A stretch of 64,000 nucleotides of DNA from Ignelater luminosus (lineage: Eukaryota; Arthropoda; Insecta; Coleoptera; Elateridae). The notes under the pieces are model-generated. The model was not told the DNA's origin, ran no database searches, and saw only the letters and a list, made by a program, of their open reading frames with translations. Numbering within the stretch: position 1 is the stretch's first letter; every line of letters starts with the position of its first letter. The stretch spans positions 1 to 64,000 of the forward strand of contig VTPC01004843.1 in assembly GCA_011009095.1 (NCBI GenBank), in the 5' to 3' direction. This document shows, one piece after another, positions 62,153 through 64,000 of this stretch. Made by a program: the position numbers and the translations under genes.

Positions 62153-63778
62153 CACGTTGAGCACGGGTATAGAATGGCAAAAATTGGGCCCCCTGGCCCA
62201 AAACTTTTTTTTTCAAAGCCACATCATCGGTATTGTGTGTTGTTTTTCGAAATTTGTTTTCGAATCTTTTTTTTTTGATATATGTTTTCCATGGTATACG
62301 TTTGTACCTCGCCATCTGTAGGTTAAATTTTGTGTATGGACGGCGTGGTATTAACACTGTGCCTTACGGATGTGTTGCTGGAAGTTTATTCCTGTTAATT
62401 CCTGTTGGTGAATTCGCCACAGTATGTGCATTTATTTATTTGTATGCTGGATTTTGTGGTGTTACGACGTTATTTTGCAATGGGCAACTATGAAAATGAA
62501 CAAAAACGTTTATGGAAATTATGGGAAGAACTACTTTCAGAAGAAGATGCTGGTGATAGTGGAAGTGAGTTCAGGTATGTTTATTTATCAGATGGATATG
62601 ATAATGAATCATCTGATTCTTCTGATGAAGAAGCACCTAAGTGTGCTAAAGTACAACAGGTGCAGGAAATGCCAAGTTCGTCTAGAAATGAAACAGGCGA
62701 TTCGAGCTCTATTGACCAAGTATGTATAATTAGGTTTTTTTTTTGTACATGTTTTTACAAATCGAAGATCTGTTTTCCCTGTATCTATTTGTGTTTAGGT
62801 GAATGAAGTAATAGACAATGTAATAAAAAAATTTGCCGACTACGAAAGCGAGGATGATGCTGACAACAACCAAACTGATAATGGCAGAATATCTAGGGGT
62901 CCTGTAGATGGATCTTCATTGAAGCATTTCGGTTTTACTGAAAATAACACTGGGATCAAGTTGGAATTTTATGAAGAGTATATTAATAAAGATCCATACG
63001 ATTTTTTCAAAATTTTTGTAACTGATGATATTATACAGTATATAGTGGAGCAAACTAACTTGTATGCAGAGCAAATTGCAAAAGTAATTCAGAAACCAAA
63101 CAGAAAAATTACGGAATATAGGGAAGAACTTGCTTTGGCTTTATTGAAAGAAAATAAAGCTGATACTAATGCAAACAAGGAAGTTGCTAGAGAGCATACC
63201 TTGGTAGAAGGGGGAAGAAAAAGATGTGTGGGGTGTTACGCAGAAATAAAAGAATCAGAAGGAAGAGTTGTTGCTCAAAACAAGTGTCCCTGTTCGGTAT
63301 GGATGTGCACAGGATGCAAAAAAATTATTGTATTCCTTGTTTCTTCACCATACATAAGGCTGAAAGAATATGAATATGTTTTCCTTTATGTAACTTCTCG
63401 CATTTGTTGTATTTACGACAGCATTTTATGTATTACGTTACAGAATAACATTTACTAAAAACTAAATATTTTTATGTTTTGTAGTTTTTACATATTCAAT
63501 AAAAGCTCTTTTATATGATTTTCCTTTACCTTTTACACCATTGTAGTAGTACAAATTTATCTTTCAAAAACTAGAAAAATGGACTTAAAATCACCGGACC
63601 AAAAGTATGGTCGGGTCATTAGGATGGCAGTTGAGCGTTTCCCACGTATTTAGCACCATAGCATGGTACATTGCAAAACCCACGCCGTTTAAAAGTACGT
63701 GGTTTTGTGCAAGACCTCACCGTCCTTGAATCCTCAGGAACCATGGTACACTTTTCCTACCACGCCGTGCTCAACATG
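62153..63778 (+). mobile_element. piggyBac element, internally deleted
   Basis: The left TIR CACGTTGAGCACGG (62153) pairs with the right end CCGTGCTCAACATG (63765-63778). A full TTAA follows the right end (63779-63782); the left flank is TCAA. The 1626-bp unit carries a two-exon transposase remnant. It lies directly after the last codons of gypsy B. The same TIR type starts the relic at 16003. Confidence 0.85.
62480..63458 (+). pseudogene. piggyBac transposase, two exons, catalytic core deleted
   Basis: Exon 1 (62480-62719) starts MGNYENEQKRLWKLWEELLS, an acidic N-terminus. The intron (62720-62798; GTATGT ... GTGTTTAG) joins in phase 0 to exon 2 (62799-63458; VNEVIDNVIKKFADYESEDD). Exon 2 reaches the domain start (EEYINKDPYDFFKIFVTDDI, YIVEQTNLYAEQ) and then jumps to the C-terminal region (ITEYREELALALLKENKADT) and a Cys-rich finger (RKRCVGCYAEIKES; CPCSVWMCTGCKK). 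All three catalytic Asp blocks are deleted while the frame stays open. It could still bind DNA through the finger but cannot catalyse transposition. Confidence 0.82.
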
Positions 63779-64000
63779 TTAACTTTTTATTATGTAATGA
63801 TATAATGTTATAAGAACTTGAAGGAAGGAAATGTAATATAAGTTAGATACTGAAATAATAAAATACCACTTTGTATAATGTGCTGCATACTTAGCACATC
63901 TTGCATTGGTTGTACTGTAAATCAAAGCTGTAAATAAGTGAGTCGTTTTGTAGCAGTTGCAATGTTTCATTTCATAAGAATACGTTCCCACACCCACAAA
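63779..64000. other. window end, nothing recognised
   Basis: AT-rich sequence after the piggyBac right end. No gene or repeat was identified in the last 220 bases. Confidence 0.5.

Noticed and set aside
1-64000. CRISPR arrays, tRNA or rRNA genes
   Set aside because: No regularly spaced identical repeats, cloverleaf signature or conserved rRNA core was seen on either strand. Faint tRNA-derived SINEs cannot be excluded by eye.

Overview
This window looks like repeat-dense, AT-rich nuclear DNA of an arthropod, most likely an insect. The evidence is a host gene with short phase-consistent introns, many animal transposon families (pogo/Tigger, mariner/Tc1, piggyBac, BEL/Pao, Ty1/copia, Ty3/gypsy, R2-like and other LINEs, foldback MITEs), and no bacterial signals such as operons or Shine-Dalgarno sites. 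No rRNA, tRNA or CRISPR array was recognised.

The one clear host gene lies on the minus strand, from 32954 to at least 55002, and probably continues beyond the window. It is the 3' part of an Rrp5/PDCD11 homologue, a ribosome-biogenesis protein with S1 RNA-binding repeats followed by an acidic linker and C-terminal HAT repeats. Ten exons give 772 codons with matching phases throughout. Two introns have grown to 6.2 kb and 12.9 kb, and a third exceeds 9 kb, all by nested transposon insertion. The 6.2-kb intron reduces to about 62 nt once one outer element is removed.

Region by region. 1-2701: a broken pogo and a 5'-truncated Tc1. 2732-9050: a Ty1/copia fossil with recognisable LTRs, whose gag is split by a 2.2-kb pogo element with a clean TA duplication and whose RT region holds a 98-bp mini-element. 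9600-15960: copia and BEL/Pao fossils, three pogo pieces, a mariner end and an R2-like LINE tail. 16003-18968: a piggyBac 5' part and a LINE lacking its endonuclease. 19193-22132: a six-exon gene that encodes a Mutator-type transposase fused to a YqaJ nuclease and carries two in-frame stops. 22133-24837: gene-poor, with a foldback MITE. 24838-32270: stacked gypsy, copia and BEL fossils; the largest, a gypsy element, is followed by a macro-domain (OARD1-like) coding segment and a heptad-repeat stretch.

32954-64000 is Rrp5 and its introns. Inside them are an apparently intact mariner of the mauritiana subfamily with perfect inner TIR sequence (38269-39554), nested in a Tigger MITE, nested in turn in an older Tc1/mariner-type element; a 5.8-kb piggyBac shell holding a LINE ORF1, a THAP gene remnant and a large foldback; two gypsy fossils cut into blocks; a 2.2-kb likely solo LTR; a MULE-like element with TIRs over 100 bp; and an internally deleted, spliced piggyBac (62153-63778).

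The strongest items for a second look are the macro domain behind gypsy pol, the spliced Mutator/YqaJ gene, the intact mariner, the transposon-built Rrp5 intron, and a possible chimeric retrocopy joining pogo exon sequence to an R2-like LINE tail at 13246-14300.
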